From positions 1 to 64,000 of the forward strand of contig CADBRH010000109.1 of the NCBI GenBank assembly GCA_902797035.1: a DNA stretch of 64,000 nt. The letters run 5' to 3'. This DNA is from an uncultured Bacteroidia bacterium. Lineage in GTDB: Bacteria > Bacteroidota > Bacteroidia > Bacteroidales > UBA932. A program made the position numbers and the translations under genes. The notes beneath the pieces were generated by a model. The model searched no databases. It was not told the origin of the DNA and saw nothing but the letters and a program-made list of their open reading frames with translations. Shown piece after piece: positions 26,791-36,255 of the stretch. Each line of letters opens with the position of its first letter. The stretch's first letter is position 1.

Positions 26791-26798
26791 TATTTTTG
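26791..26798 (+). promoter_or_regulatory. -7 promoter box for the M28-ABC operon
   Basis: TATTTTTG fits TAnnTTTG. It covers the first possible TTG codon (26796) of the M28 frame, which argues that translation starts later, e.g. TTG 26829. Confidence 0.5.
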
Positions 26799-26828
26799 TC
26801 AGTTGCAAAGATAAACATTTATCGTGCC

Positions 26829-27833
26829 TTGAGAACGAAATCAGTCTTTTTTTTCTTGACAATACTCCTTTCGGCGGCGTCGGCGGGCCTTCGCGCGCAG
26901 ACCACCGGTCCCAAGATGATTCCCTCGGGCAAGAACGCCGAGAGAATCATTTCCGTCGAGAGTCTTCAAAGCAAGATCGAGTTTCTCTGCGACACCTTGT
27001 TCAAGGGGAGGTCATCCGGCACGGCCGGGTCGAACGAGGCCGCTTTCTGGATAGCGAGACAGTTCCGCAAGTCCGGGCTCATGACTCTGGACGGCAAGTA
27101 CAGCAGGTCTTTCGATGTGGACGGGAACGCCGGCCACAACATCATAGGCTTCATGCCGGGAAAAAGAACCGGGCTCAGGCAATCGTATGTGATAGTGACC
27201 GCCCATTACGACAGCCATGGCATGATTGGCGGGTCTGTTTACCCAGGAGCGGACAGCAACGCCTCCGGAGTCGTGGCGATGGTCAGCATAGCCGAGATGT
27301 TCGCGAGGATGAAAGAGCTCGGCCGATCATACGGGAAAAACATCATTTTCGTGGCCACGGACGCCAGGGAGAGGAACTCTCTCGGCGCCGAGGCGCTCTG
27401 GGACGATATAGCCTCGGGAAGGATGAGAGACCCCGTCAGCGGAGAGACAATCTCCCCCGACAGAGTCCACGCCGTCGTGGTCCTCGATATTCTCGGAAGC
27501 TCGCTCTCACCGTTGAGTAAGGGCAGGAAAGATTATCTTATCATGCTCAGCGACGGAGGTTTCAGGTTCGAGCTCTTCCGGGCGAACGACTCAGACGGCC
27601 TTCATCTTGACCTGGGAACCGACTACTACGGCAGCGAGGGATTCACGAAGATGTTCCATTCCAGGATCGGTGACCAGGCCGTGTTCTCGCGCAACGGGGC
27701 TAACTGCGTGGTTTTCACATCAGGGATCACCATGAAGACAAACAAGGTCGAGGACGACCCGCTGAGCCTCAACTACCCCGTGTTCAAGAAAAGGGTTTTC
27801 CTCATATTCCACTGGCTGGAAAAAGTACTCTGA
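26829..27833 (+). CDS. M28-family peptidase-like exported protein, catalytic Glu replaced
   Basis: About 334 residues from TTG 26829; the frame is open from 26796 but that codon lies in a promoter box, and no ATG is well placed. Signal peptide 'VFFFLTILLSAASAGLRAQ'. Zinc-binding blocks 'VTAHYDSHGMIGG' and 'GADSNASGVVAM' match M28 aminopeptidases. The usual Glu-Glu pair (general base, then zinc ligand) reads Arg-Glu in 'VATDARERNSLGAEAL', so the base is missing. It may be inactive or use another mechanism. First gene of the operon with the ABC exporter, 2 bases apart. Confidence 0.83.
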   Translation: MRTKSVFFFLTILLSAASAGLRAQTTGPKMIPSGKNAERIISVESLQSKIEFLCDTLFKGRSSGTAGSNEAAFWIARQFRKSGLMTLDGKYSRSFDVDGNAGHNIIGFMPGKRTGLRQSYVIVTAHYDSHGMIGGSVYPGADSNASGVVAMVSIAEMFARMKELGRSYGKNIIFVATDARERNSLGAEALWDDIASGRMRDPVSGETISPDRVHAVVVLDILGSSLSPLSKGRKDYLIMLSDGGFRFELFRANDSDGLHLDLGTDYYGSEGFTKMFHSRIGDQAVFSRNGANCVVFTSGITMKTNKVEDDPLSLNYPVFKKRVFLIFHWLEKVL

Positions 27834-27835
27834 CG

Positions 27836-29686
27836 ATGAAAGGATTCATGAATATGATGAGGCGTTATATCGCGCCTTTCAAGAAATATCTCTGGGGATC
27901 GGTGGCGCTGAACATCCTGTCGGCGGTGTTCAACGTCTTCTCCTTCGCCATGATTGTCCCGATGCTCCGCATCCTGTTCAGGATGACTGACAAGACCTAC
28001 GTTTTCACCCCGTGGAGCGAGGTCTGGCGGATGCCTCTGAAAGATATGGGCGGAAGCGCGATGCAAAACGTTTACCACACTCTTGAGGCCAGCATCGCCC
28101 AGTACGGCGAGGTCAGGGTCCTGCTGATTCTCTGCTTGTTCCTTATCGTGATGACGGCTCTCAAGACAGCCTGCTATTTCGGGGCGTCGGCCGTGATGAT
28201 CCCGATCCGGACAGGGATTGTCAAAGAGCTCAGGATGAGGATCTACAACAAGATTCTCTCCCTGCCTCTTGGCTTCTTCTCCGAGGAGAAAAAGGGAGAT
28301 ATTATCGCCAGGATGAGCGGAGACGTGCAGGAGGTCGAGACTTCCGTGGCCGGCTCGCTAGAGATGCTCATCAAGAACCCGATACTGATAGTCATCTACT
28401 TCGTGGCCCTGGTCACCATCAGCTGGCAGATGACAGCTTTCACCCTTTTTTTCGCCCCTGTCATGCTATGGGTAATGGGGGTGGTCGGAAGGAACCTCAA
28501 AAGGAAGTCCCTTGACGTTCAGACCCTGTGGAGTGATGTCATGTCGCAGGTCGAGGAGACCCTGGGAGGTCTGAGGGTGATCAAGGCTTTCATCGCCGAG
28601 AGGAAGATGTCCGGCAGATTCGAGGTGGTGACAGAGGCTATGAGAAGGAAGACCGGAAGGGTGACCATGCGGCAGGCTCTCGCCCACCCCGTAAGCGAGT
28701 TCCTAGGCACCGTCTTGATCACGATCGCCCTGTTCTTCGGGGGATTACTGATCCTGAAAGGCAACTCTGTGATCGACGCCCCGATATTCCTTTATTACAT
28801 GGTGATCCTTTACAGCATCATCAATCCCATCAAGGACTTCTCAAAGGCCAGTTACGCCATTCCCAAAGGCATGGCGTCCATGGAAAGGATAAACAAGATC
28901 CTCGAGGCCGAGAACAATGTCAGGGAGATCGCCGATCCAATCCTTCTGGACGGTTTCTCCGACAAGATCTCTTTCGAGAATGTGGGGTTCCGCTATCCTG
29001 ACGGGTCCAAGATGATCCTGGATGACATTTGCCTGGACATCCCGAAAGGAAAGACCATAGCCATCGTCGGGGCCTCCGGAGCCGGGAAGACCACGCTGGT
29101 GGACCTGATACCAAGGTTCTATGATCCGGAATCCGGGGTAATCAAGATAGACGGGATCCCGATTCAAAACCTGAGGATAAAGGATCTACGAGACCTGATC
29201 GGAAACGTGAACCAAGAGTCGATCTTATTCAACGACACGATATTCAACAACATAGCTTTCGGTGTGGAGAACGCCTCGATGGAAAGCGTGATCGAGGCCG
29301 CCAAGATAGCGAACGCCCATGACTTCATCATGGAGAAGGAGGGTGGATACCAGTTCGTGATCGGGGACCGCGGTGTAAAGCTCTCCGGAGGACAGAGACA
29401 AAGGATCAGCATAGCCAGGGCCATTCTCAAAAACCCTCCGATACTGATTCTGGACGAGGCCACGGCCTCGCTAGACACCGAGTCAGAGAAAACCGTTCAG
29501 GAGGCCCTCGACCGGCTCATGTCCTCCAGGACCACTGTCGCCATAGCCCACCGCCTCTCGACGGTCAAGAATTCCGACGAGATAATAGTGATGGACCAGG
29601 GGAAGATTGTCGAGAGAGGAAGACACGAGGAGCTCCTGGCCTTGAACGGCCACTACCGCAAGTTGAACGATATGCAAGCCCTTTGA
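27836..29686 (+). CDS. MsbA-like ABC exporter, fused membrane and ATPase domains
   Basis: 616 residues. Residues 1-350 carry six membrane segments of a type IV exporter with the characteristic 'LPLGFFSEEKKGDIIARMSGDVQEVE' coupling helix. The ATPase follows: Walker A GASGAGKTT with Lys418, signature LSGGQRQR near residue 520, Walker B 'ILILDEATASLD' and switch His in 'VAIAHRLSTV'. A half transporter that dimerises and flips lipids such as lipid A precursors or lipid-linked molecules across the inner membrane. Follows the M28 gene by 2 bases. Confidence 0.95.
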   Translation: MKGFMNMMRRYIAPFKKYLWGSVALNILSAVFNVFSFAMIVPMLRILFRMTDKTYVFTPWSEVWRMPLKDMGGSAMQNVYHTLEASIAQYGEVRVLLILCLFLIVMTALKTACYFGASAVMIPIRTGIVKELRMRIYNKILSLPLGFFSEEKKGDIIARMSGDVQEVETSVAGSLEMLIKNPILIVIYFVALVTISWQMTAFTLFFAPVMLWVMGVVGRNLKRKSLDVQTLWSDVMSQVEETLGGLRVIKAFIAERKMSGRFEVVTEAMRRKTGRVTMRQALAHPVSEFLGTVLITIALFFGGLLILKGNSVIDAPIFLYYMVILYSIINPIKDFSKASYAIPKGMASMERINKILEAENNVREIADPILLDGFSDKISFENVGFRYPDGSKMILDDICLDIPKGKTIAIVGASGAGKTTLVDLIPRFYDPESGVIKIDGIPIQNLRIKDLRDLIGNVNQESILFNDTIFNNIAFGVENASMESVIEAAKIANAHDFIMEKEGGYQFVIGDRGVKLSGGQRQRISIARAILKNPPILILDEATASLDTESEKTVQEALDRLMSSRTTVAIAHRLSTVKNSDEIIVMDQGKIVERGRHEELLALNGHYRKLNDMQAL

Positions 29687-29696
29687 TAATCAGCTT

Positions 29697-30353
29697 ATGA
29701 AAACCATCAAAAGAATAAAGGTCCCGGTGATAGAGGGACTGGAGACAATGAGCCTGCCAGAGCTGGATTTAGCGATGGAGGAGCGGGCGGCGAAATTCGC
29801 CGTGTGCGAGCGCCAGTGGCCCGAATCCGCCCCGTACGCTCCCGATTGCAACGGCTCGGTGGCCAGAAGCGCCACCCACCTTTGCGTGATATTCCATGTG
29901 AGGGGGCTGGATCTCAGGGCCACCGCCATGGAGGACAACGGGAACAGCTGGGAGGACAGCTGCTGCGAGTTCTTCGTCACCGACCCCTTCGACGGGACAT
30001 ATTACAATTTCGAGCTTACTTGCGCCGGCTCCTTGCTCGGCGCCAAAGGGGCGGGAAGGCAGAACAGGGAAAGACTGGAGCTGTCGGAGCTGTCGAAGGT
30101 GAAAAGGTTCAGTTCACTTGAGCGGAAGCCATTGGATGTCAGCGGGAAGATCTTCGGCTGGACGGTGGCTATGCTGATTCCTTTCGAGTTGATCGGCATC
30201 GATCCTGAGAGTCTCCCCGTCAGCGTCAGGGGCAATTTCTACAAATGCGGCGACCTCACCGCCCACCCTCATTTCCTCAGCTGGAACCCTGTGGCTACCT
30301 CGAAACCGGATTTCCACAGACCCGAGTTTTTCGGCGAGTTAATATTCAGGTAA
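29697..30353 (+). CDS. CBM9-like (DOMON-fold) carbohydrate-binding protein
   Basis: 218 residues, no signal. Residues 40-215 show the family 9 carbohydrate-binding-module pattern: 'ATHLCVIFHVRGLDLRA', 'NSWEDSCCEFFVTDPFDGTYYNFELTCAGSLLG', 'GWTVAMLIPFELIGID' and the end 'HFLSWNPVATSKPDFHRPEFFGELIF'. Stand-alone CBM9-like proteins are widespread in Bacteroidota; a ligand is not known. Lacking a signal peptide it seems cytosolic, which is unusual for a glycan binder. In the operon between the ABC exporter (10 bases upstream) and VanZ (3 bases downstream). Confidence 0.85.
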   Translation: MKTIKRIKVPVIEGLETMSLPELDLAMEERAAKFAVCERQWPESAPYAPDCNGSVARSATHLCVIFHVRGLDLRATAMEDNGNSWEDSCCEFFVTDPFDGTYYNFELTCAGSLLGAKGAGRQNRERLELSELSKVKRFSSLERKPLDVSGKIFGWTVAMLIPFELIGIDPESLPVSVRGNFYKCGDLTAHPHFLSWNPVATSKPDFHRPEFFGELIFR

Positions 30354-30356
30354 TCG

Positions 30357-30761
30357 ATGGGAAGACGGAATATACTATTTCTGATCCTTTTCATCATCTA
30401 CCTGGGGCTTGTCGCGTGGTGCTGCTTCGGGCACTTCGAGAGTATGCCGGAAGTAAGGAGATACATATTGGGCATCCCGACAGACAAAGTGGTCCACTTT
30501 GCCATGTTCCTTCCTTTTGTCATTCTCGGATACCCGGCCTGCGACTTTCTGGCCACCGGACACCGCCGTGGAATCATTATCTTGGTCTTGGTCTTTCTGG
30601 CGGGCCTTTTAGTCGCTCTCGCCACGGAGAAAGGACAGTCTCTCACCAGCTACCGCAGTGGTGATCCTCTCGACCTGGCCGCTGATGTGACCGGCCTGGC
30701 CACGGGAGCCGTCATAGTCATCGCCTCTTCGCTGATCAAGAAGCGTGTAACGAAACGATAA
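30357..30761 (+). CDS. VanZ-like membrane protein
   Basis: 134 residues with four hydrophobic segments. 'TDKVVHFAMFLPFVILGYP' is the usual VanZ block (conserved D-K-x-x-H), followed by 'EKGQSLTSYRSGDPLDLAADVTGLATG', the family's second motif. VanZ homologues confer low-level teicoplanin resistance in enterococci, but most bacterial members have no known activity. Three bases after the CBM9-like gene and 4 before the next. Confidence 0.88.
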   Translation: MGRRNILFLILFIIYLGLVAWCCFGHFESMPEVRRYILGIPTDKVVHFAMFLPFVILGYPACDFLATGHRRGIIILVLVFLAGLLVALATEKGQSLTSYRSGDPLDLAADVTGLATGAVIVIASSLIKKRVTKR

Positions 30762-30765
30762 CACA

Positions 30766-33700
30766 ATGAATATCAAACCACTCATCCCCATAGCGTTTCT
30801 CCTTGCCCTGGCGACCGGAGCCAAGGCGCAGAAGGCTCAGGATTTCAAGCCCGCTCTTGATTCCATCCAGGTCCTGCTCAGGGAAAGGACGCGTGTCGCC
30901 TCCCAAGTCAAGGCCACCAAGGTGATTAACAGGGACGGGACTCTCGATTTCCATTTCAATTCCTCATTCGGGGACTATCCCTGGAGGAATTCAGACGTCA
31001 GATGGTTCAAGGAGACGTTGAAAACCCTCCTTCCAGCCCCCTGGACCAGCTCAGAGATCGGGGAACTTTATGTCGGCAAGAACAAGATCGATCTTTATGT
31101 CATGCCTAAGGCCGGTTCTAACGGTAATCCGCCCTCAGGCCTTTTCAGGACAAAGGACAGGAGAGACCATGACAGGTTCATCACGAGAGTGGGAGGCCAG
31201 GTATTCGACAAGGGTATGTCCGGGCGTGTCGTGGCGCTTTGGCAGAGCCACGGCAGGTATTACGAGGAGAAAACCCAGAGATGGGAGTGGCAGAGGGCTC
31301 CCCTGTTCCAGACCGTGGAGGACATGTACACCCAAAGTTATGTGCTTCCTTTCCTGATCCCTATGCTGGAGAACGCCGGGGCCTATGTCATGACCCCGAG
31401 AGAGAGAGACCCTCAGCCGAATGAGATTATCGCGGACAACGACCCCTCGTTCACGGAAGGCCGGGGGGAAAGGGTCAGGACAACCGGAAGATATTCAGAA
31501 TCAGGATCATGGTATGACGCCGGAACAGGCTTCGCCGATTTCAAGGCATATTATGTCGACAGAGAGGATCCTTTCCGGGCCGGTACGGCGAGACAGACTG
31601 TCTGCGCGGATGGCGTCTCGAGCGATGAAGCAGCGGAGGCTGTCTGGACTCCAGATATCCCTGAAAGGGGCGAGTATTCAGTCTATATCTCCTACAAGTC
31701 GCTCCCGAACAGCACTGACCGGGCGCGCTACAGAGTGAGGCATCTCGGCGGGGAGAGCGAGTTTCTGGTGAACCAGAAGATGGGAGGTGGAACGTGGATA
31801 TACCTCGGTACTTTCGAGTTCGACAGGGGAGAAGGAGGATGTGTGACCCTGGACAACTCTGTCCCCGATGGTCACAAGCTACCAAAGAACACAGTCGTGA
31901 CCGCTGACGCTGTCAGGTTCGGAGGCGGTATGGGCAAGATAGCAAGGGGGCAGGCTGACCAGGACAGGAGCGAGTACACTGTCTCGGGAATGCCTTCCTT
32001 CGCCGAGGGGGCGTATTACTGGATGCAATGGGCCGGGGCCGACACTACCCTGCTCAATCTCCACGAGGGTGACTACACAGCCGATTACGGGGAGAGAGGC
32101 GCTTGGGTCGGTTGGATGTCCGGAGGCTCAAGGACCAACCCGAAAGAGGAAGGTCTCGGGATACCGGTCGACCTGTCTTTCGCTTTCCACACCGACGCCG
32201 GCACATTCCCTGATGACTCGATAGTCGGCACACTCTCCATCTACACACTTCTCTGCGAGGACAGCGACAAACTCCCCAACGGGGAGAGCAGATGGCAGGG
32301 CAGGATGCTGGCCGATTTCACTCAGACACAGATAGTTGATGACATTAGAGCTTCCTTCAACCCCAGATGGACCCGTAGGATGCTCTGGGATCGCTCCTAC
32401 AGCGAGTCAAGAACGACGACTGTTCCGGGCATGCTGCTGGAACTCCTCTCACACCAGAATTTCGGCGACATGAAATTCGGTCTGGACCCGTCCTTCCGTT
32501 TCACTGTCAGCCGGGCGATCTACAAAGGGATGCTGAAATATCTGAGCGCCAGATATGGTTGCCATTACGCGGTGCAGCCTCTCCCTGTCGGCTCGTTCTC
32601 CACATCATTCTCGGGAGCGCCCGGAGGCGATGAGGTCAAGGTACGTCTCAGCTGGACACCGGCCGTCGATCCTTATGAGCCCACCGCCGCGCCCGGCGGG
32701 TACATCCTTCAAACCAGAGTCGGGGACGGGGCGTTCGACGACGGGACGGTCATCGATTTCAGGGAAGAGGGCGGCAGATGCTTCCATGAACTCTCCATCC
32801 AGCCAGGGAAGATATTCAGTTTCAGGATTATAGCCTTCAACGAGGGCGGGAGGAGCTTCCCGTCCGAGGTTTTGAGCGTCGGGGTCCCGGTTTCAGGCGA
32901 GGGCAAGAGAGCGCTGGTGGTGAACAATTTCACAAGGGTCTCTCCCCCAGCCTGGTTCGACACCCCTGACTACGCGGGATTCATGAACGGGCTGGACAGT
33001 GGCGTGCCTTACATGAGGGAAATCAATTTCATCGGCGAGCAGTACCAGTTCCGACGCGAGATTCCATGGATGGACGACGACTGTCCGGGGTTCGGCGCCT
33101 CGTTCATCGATCAGGCGGGAAAAGTGGTACCCGGCAACACATTCGATTTCACCACCATTCACGGCAAGGCCCTGATGGAGTCCGGCTACTCGTACCATTC
33201 CTCCAGCGCAGAGGCCTTCATGGAAGGATCCGTCCTCATCGCCGATGATTCGGTCCTCGACCTCGTTTGCGGTAAGCAGGTCACCACACCCATCGGTGAC
33301 GGCTCATTGGGCAACCGGTACCAGGTCTTCCCCGACAAGTTGAAGAGCGCCATAAAGGCGTTCTCCGCGACAGGCGGAAATATCATAGTGTCAGGCTCCA
33401 ACATAGGCACTGATGTCTGGGACAAGGTCTATCCTATCGTCAAGGACTCCACCTACACGGCCGCCACGAAAGAGTTCGTCGAGACCTCGCTGGGATACAA
33501 ATGGATGACCAACCAAGCCACCAGGGGCAGCCTCGTCCATCCCATGCGGAACAGTGCCATCCCTCTCAAGGGGAAAATCCGTGAGGCGGGATTCTGGAAC
33601 GAGGGCAACCCGTTCATTTACAGCGTGGAGACTCCGGACGGGATAGTCCCCGCCTCCGAGGCCGCGACCGGCTTCCTCCGCTACTCCGACACCGAGATCA

Positions 33701-33831
33701 CGGCGGGAGTCTGCTTCGACGCTGGGACCTACAAGGTTGTCAGCCTCGGTTTCCCTATCGAGGTAATGAAAAACCAGGAAGACATCAATGTCCTCCTGGC
33801 TGAGATACTGTCTTATCTGGATAAGAGGTAA
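30766..33831 (+). CDS. Large exported protein with amidase-like and golvesin-like domains
   Basis: 1021 residues, signal peptide ending at AKAQ (residue 22). Residues about 125-215 and 470-520 look like halves of an N-acetylmuramoyl-L-alanine amidase (Amidase_3) core ('VALWQSHGRYYEE'; 'FAFHTDAGTFPDD'), interrupted at about 230-390 by a golvesin-type beta domain ('SGSWYDAGTGFADFKAYYVD', 'GEYSVYISYKSLP', 'WIYLGTFEFDRGE'). A fibronectin-III-like part follows (about 625-710), then a 300-residue C-terminal domain with a Rossmann-like look. Homologues are often labelled xanthan lyase. A cell-wall or glycan role is inferred. One base separates its stop from the convergent phosphatase stop. Confidence 0.75.
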   Translation: MNIKPLIPIAFLLALATGAKAQKAQDFKPALDSIQVLLRERTRVASQVKATKVINRDGTLDFHFNSSFGDYPWRNSDVRWFKETLKTLLPAPWTSSEIGELYVGKNKIDLYVMPKAGSNGNPPSGLFRTKDRRDHDRFITRVGGQVFDKGMSGRVVALWQSHGRYYEEKTQRWEWQRAPLFQTVEDMYTQSYVLPFLIPMLENAGAYVMTPRERDPQPNEIIADNDPSFTEGRGERVRTTGRYSESGSWYDAGTGFADFKAYYVDREDPFRAGTARQTVCADGVSSDEAAEAVWTPDIPERGEYSVYISYKSLPNSTDRARYRVRHLGGESEFLVNQKMGGGTWIYLGTFEFDRGEGGCVTLDNSVPDGHKLPKNTVVTADAVRFGGGMGKIARGQADQDRSEYTVSGMPSFAEGAYYWMQWAGADTTLLNLHEGDYTADYGERGAWVGWMSGGSRTNPKEEGLGIPVDLSFAFHTDAGTFPDDSIVGTLSIYTLLCEDSDKLPNGESRWQGRMLADFTQTQIVDDIRASFNPRWTRRMLWDRSYSESRTTTVPGMLLELLSHQNFGDMKFGLDPSFRFTVSRAIYKGMLKYLSARYGCHYAVQPLPVGSFSTSFSGAPGGDEVKVRLSWTPAVDPYEPTAAPGGYILQTRVGDGAFDDGTVIDFREEGGRCFHELSIQPGKIFSFRIIAFNEGGRSFPSEVLSVGVPVSGEGKRALVVNNFTRVSPPAWFDTPDYAGFMNGLDSGVPYMREINFIGEQYQFRREIPWMDDDCPGFGASFIDQAGKVVPGNTFDFTTIHGKALMESGYSYHSSSAEAFMEGSVLIADDSVLDLVCGKQVTTPIGDGSLGNRYQVFPDKLKSAIKAFSATGGNIIVSGSNIGTDVWDKVYPIVKDSTYTAATKEFVETSLGYKWMTNQATRGSLVHPMRNSAIPLKGKIREAGFWNEGNPFIYSVETPDGIVPASEAATGFLRYSDTEITAGVCFDAGTYKVVSLGFPIEVMKNQEDINVLLAEILSYLDKR

Positions 33832-33832
33832 C

Positions 33833-34930
33833 TTACTTTTTATCTATAAGCAACTCCTTCATTCTCACGAAGATATCGGTGTTCTCCATCACCTGGCCGA
33901 ACCTCCAGGCGGAAGCGCCGTAAGCGTAAATCGGAAGAGGGCTTCCGGTATGGCTTGTGGTCGAGAATTTCACGTCTATTCCCGTGACGCTCTTTGAGTC
34001 CTTGGCGGCCGAGTTAAGGGTGACTCCGCCGGTCTCATGGTCGGCGGTGACAATGACGAGGGTGCCCTTGTGGGAATCAGCGTAATCGAAAGCGGCGTTG
34101 ACAAGCCTGTCAAACTCCTCCATCTCGAAAGTCAACTGCTCCGCGTTGTTGGCGTGGGCGGCGTGATCGATATGCGAGCCCTCTATCATGACAAAGAAGC
34201 CCTTCTTGCAATCATCGAGAATATCGATCGTGTGCATGGCCGCGTCTTTAAGGTAATCAAGGTCGCGCTCGATGGCCATAGGGTAGCTGTCCTCGGCGAA
34301 GAGTCCAAGAATAGGAGTCTTGGTAGTCTCATAGAACTCCTCAGGGGTCTCCACATAGGTGAATCCCGCGGCCTTGGCCTTCTCGATCATATTCTCAGGG
34401 ACATAATCAGGCTGGGTGAAATACTTCCTTCCACCGCCCACGATGACATCCGGTTTGAACTTGATCATGTCCTCGATGATCCCCTTCCTGTCGCCTCTCT
34501 TGGCCACATGGGCGAAGAAGGCTCCGGGAGTGGCGTCTAGAATATAGGACGACACGACTATCCCCACGGGAAGGCCTTTCTCTCTCGCATAAGTGGCGAT
34601 GCTGGGGACAGCGACGGTGTCCGGAGTCATGCCAAGCATGCTGTTGTTAGTCTTCACTCCGCAGGCGATAGCGGTGCCGGAGGCGGCGGAGTCTGTGACC
34701 TTGCTGTTGGCTGAATAAGTCTTGGCTATTCCGACGAATTGGGCCCTGTCGAAACAGGTCGGCTCATAATTCCTGTCAATCATCCACGATGAGGCCGCGG
34801 CTAGTCCCATGCCATCGCCGATGATCAGGATGACATTCTTGACTTTCTCGTTCCTGGGGGCTTTATCGGCGGAAAAAGACGGGGTGAAAGCAAGGGCGGC
34901 GGCAAGCGATACCAGTAGGATTCTTTTCAT
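33833..34930 (-). CDS. Alkaline phosphatase (PhoA superfamily)
   Basis: 365 residues from the ATG at 34930 (an in-frame ATG at 34948 is weaker). Signal peptide 1-20. Metal ligand Asp39 in 'VILIIGDGMG'; nucleophile Ser81 in 'VTDSAASGTA'; later ligands in 'MIEGSHIDHAAHANN' and 'VIVTADHETGG'. Hydrolyses phosphate monoesters in the periplasm to supply phosphate. It is shorter than E. coli PhoA (about 450) through loss of surface loops. Divergent from the gene at 35000. Confidence 0.95.
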   Translation of the reverse strand: MKRILLVSLAAALAFTPSFSADKAPRNEKVKNVILIIGDGMGLAAASSWMIDRNYEPTCFDRAQFVGIAKTYSANSKVTDSAASGTAIACGVKTNNSMLGMTPDTVAVPSIATYAREKGLPVGIVVSSYILDATPGAFFAHVAKRGDRKGIIEDMIKFKPDVIVGGGRKYFTQPDYVPENMIEKAKAAGFTYVETPEEFYETTKTPILGLFAEDSYPMAIERDLDYLKDAAMHTIDILDDCKKGFFVMIEGSHIDHAAHANNAEQLTFEMEEFDRLVNAAFDYADSHKGTLVIVTADHETGGVTLNSAAKDSKSVTGIDVKFSTTSHTGSPLPIYAYGASAWRFGQVMENTDIFVRMKELLIDKK

Positions 34931-34975
34931 TGTCCGTTTATTTTTCACAAAAATAATAAAAACCGCGAAAATTCG

Positions 34976-34983
34976 TATATTGC
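34976..34983 (+). promoter_or_regulatory. -7-like box upstream of the 35000 operon
   Basis: TATATTGC, sharing the TATATT core with other boxes in this window, lies 16 bases before the ATG at 35000. No clear -33 partner. Confidence 0.4.
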
Positions 34984-34999
34984 TAAAAAACCAATTAGT

Positions 35000-36238
35000 A
35001 TGAGACTGAAAGCACTCTTATTCCCCATCCTTTTGCTGGTCAGTTTCACGCTGTCCGCGCAAACTGATCCGAGTCCGCTCCCGTTCAGCGTCAGCGGTAC
35101 CGTCATAGATTCCGAGACCGGAAAACCTCTCCAATATGTCGGCGTGAGTTTCACCGGGCTGAAATACGCCACAGTGACTAATTCCGACGGAGTGTTCACT
35201 TTGAAATCGGCTGTGGAGCCGGAGTCGATAGATTTCACCCTCCTCGGTTACAAGACCGTCAGAGTGCAATTCCCGAAGGACGGGGCACCGATCACGGTAA
35301 AAATGCCCAGAGGAAACCTGACACTCGAAGGCGCCTTGGTGATCGCCGACCCTTACAGTGTCCTGGAAAGAGCTATCGCCAAGATTAAGGACAACTACTC
35401 GAGGCAGCCGGAGCTGTTCGACTGTTTCTACAGGGAGACAGTCCAGAAACGTCACCGCTATGTTTACATCTCGGAGGCCGTGTCGAGGATGTACAAGTCA
35501 TCGTATTACCGTGGCGGCATCCTCTCCGACAAGGTCGCCGTAGACAAGAGCAGGATCCTGGTCAGCCCCGACAAGAAAGACACGCTCGGCGTCAAGATCG
35601 TGGGCGGGCCGGCCCAGGCTGTCCTGCTGGATATTGTCAAGAACGATGACCTGCTAAACGCCAAGGAACTGTCCAACTACCAGCTCCGAATGGAGGCCCC
35701 TCAGACGATCGGTGACCGTCTGCAGTTCGCGATAAGGCTGATTCCGGCGGGCAGCCAGCCATATCCACTCTACGACGGGATGATCTACATCGACCGGGAG
35801 ACATTCGCGTTCACCCGCTTCGAGCTTGACTACGACATGAGGGACAAGGATAAGGTCACCAGCAGCATCCTGATCAGCAAGCCCGCGGGTTTGCGTTTCA
35901 CTCCTACCAGGGTGTCCATCAGGTACGACTACACCCTATCGGAAGGGGTATCGAGGGTAAGCTACGTGCGTTCAGAGATCCGGTTCAAGTGCGATTGGAA
36001 AAAGCGTCTGCTCAGGACCGATTTCACAGCCGTCACCGAGCTTGTCACGACAGACAGGCATTCCGGCGACATCGAGTTGATCCCCCGGAAGGAGTCCTTC
36101 GGGATAAGGGATGTCCTCTCCGAGAAAGCGGCCACTGACTTTGACCCCGAGTTCTGGAAGGACTACAACATCATCGAGCCTTCCGAAAGCCTTGACAAGG
36201 CTATTGACAGAATCATTCGGAAGACTGAGAGAAATTGA
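35000..36238 (+). CDS. Exported protein with carboxypeptidase-regulatory-like (CarboxypepD_reg) domain
   Basis: 412 residues; signal peptide ending at LSAQ (about 21). Residues 28-110 are the beta-sandwich 'VSGTVIDSETGKPLQYVGVSF...LKYATVTNSDGVFTL' found at the N-terminus of many Bacteroidota outer-membrane proteins. The rest ('LERAIAKIKDNYSRQPELFDCFYRE', 'YIDRETFAFTRFELDY') is shared by a family of uncharacterised Bacteroidota envelope proteins and lacks a TonB-dependent barrel. Function unknown, probably periplasmic. Head of a five-gene run. Confidence 0.82.
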   Translation: MRLKALLFPILLLVSFTLSAQTDPSPLPFSVSGTVIDSETGKPLQYVGVSFTGLKYATVTNSDGVFTLKSAVEPESIDFTLLGYKTVRVQFPKDGAPITVKMPRGNLTLEGALVIADPYSVLERAIAKIKDNYSRQPELFDCFYRETVQKRHRYVYISEAVSRMYKSSYYRGGILSDKVAVDKSRILVSPDKKDTLGVKIVGGPAQAVLLDIVKNDDLLNAKELSNYQLRMEAPQTIGDRLQFAIRLIPAGSQPYPLYDGMIYIDRETFAFTRFELDYDMRDKDKVTSSILISKPAGLRFTPTRVSIRYDYTLSEGVSRVSYVRSEIRFKCDWKKRLLRTDFTAVTELVTTDRHSGDIELIPRKESFGIRDVLSEKAATDFDPEFWKDYNIIEPSESLDKAIDRIIRKTERN

Positions 36239-36255
36239 GTATATTCGCCGTCGAA

